Shown piece by piece: positions 63,976-64,000 of a DNA stretch of 64,000 nucleotides. Numbering within the stretch: the stretch's first letter is position 1; every line of letters begins with the position of its first letter. The translations under genes were made by a program, and so were the position numbers. This DNA is from Cacajao melanocephalus (taxonomy: Eukaryota; Chordata; Mammalia; Primates; Pitheciidae): positions 1 through 64,000 of the forward strand of contig CAUYLG010066096.1 in the NCBI GenBank assembly GCA_963573385.1, in the 5' to 3' direction. The notes under the pieces were generated by a model, which worked only from the letters and a program-made list of their open reading frames with translations, did not search any database and had not been told where the DNA came from.

Positions 63976-64000
63976 CTTTTTTTTCTTCTGACAGTGTCTC
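63976..64000 (-). mobile_element. start of an antisense Alu cut by the window edge
   Basis: ttttttttcttctgacagtg then tctc looks like an Alu tail and end reading in reverse; only about 25 bases are present. Confidence 0.6.

Noticed and set aside
63713..63991. Ser/Leu/Pro/Phe-rich 92-codon frame
   Set aside because: Translation of the (CCTT)n microsatellite.

Overview
The window is primate, most likely human, nuclear DNA. It is AT-rich and intron-dominated, carries many Alu copies (one with a 35-base T run and an intact target-site duplication), and also holds L1, MIR, L2, MER5A-like and MLT1-like repeats. Its only functional gene is the 3' part of SLC4A10 (sodium-coupled bicarbonate transporter NBCn2/NCBE), read on the minus strand. 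I recognised it from the translated exons, all with canonical splice sites and no disabling change.

Layout along the minus strand: a long, incomplete intron (64000 to 43837); an exon for a glycosylated, cysteine-bearing extracellular loop (43836-43731); seven consecutive in-frame exons coding the second half of the membrane domain (38784 to 21485); two cytoplasmic-tail exons (12634-12567 and 10143-10027); a 39-nt cassette exon (9169-9131); and the terminal exon (from 3770) with its 3' UTR. The shared tail splits a serine codon. Skipping the cassette gives a 21-residue extension ending in the PDZ ligand ETCL. Including it gives SSPS and a stop. The window therefore contains the C-terminal switch of NBCn2. 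About 470 codons of a protein of roughly 1,100 residues lie here; the cytoplasmic N-terminal domain and the first membrane spans lie beyond position 64000.

The rest is intron and 3' flank. Notable non-genic items are a complete solo ERV1-type LTR with matching TTAC flanks (61060-62649), a broken retrocopy of ribulose-5-phosphate 3-epimerase (RPE) ending at a truncated Alu (about 54641-54957), an Alu with an internal 92-bp tandem duplication (57431-57828), an L1 array with an internal deletion and a second 3' fragment (49060-53205), a 365-bp alternating purine-pyrimidine tract (41099-41463), and large pyrimidine or purine microsatellites. I saw no RNA gene, CRISPR array, promoter island or undescribed multi-gene system. 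The most biologically meaningful feature is the alternative C-terminal switch, which is already known for this gene in mammals. Repeat family names are from memory and boundaries are approximate unless a target duplication is given.
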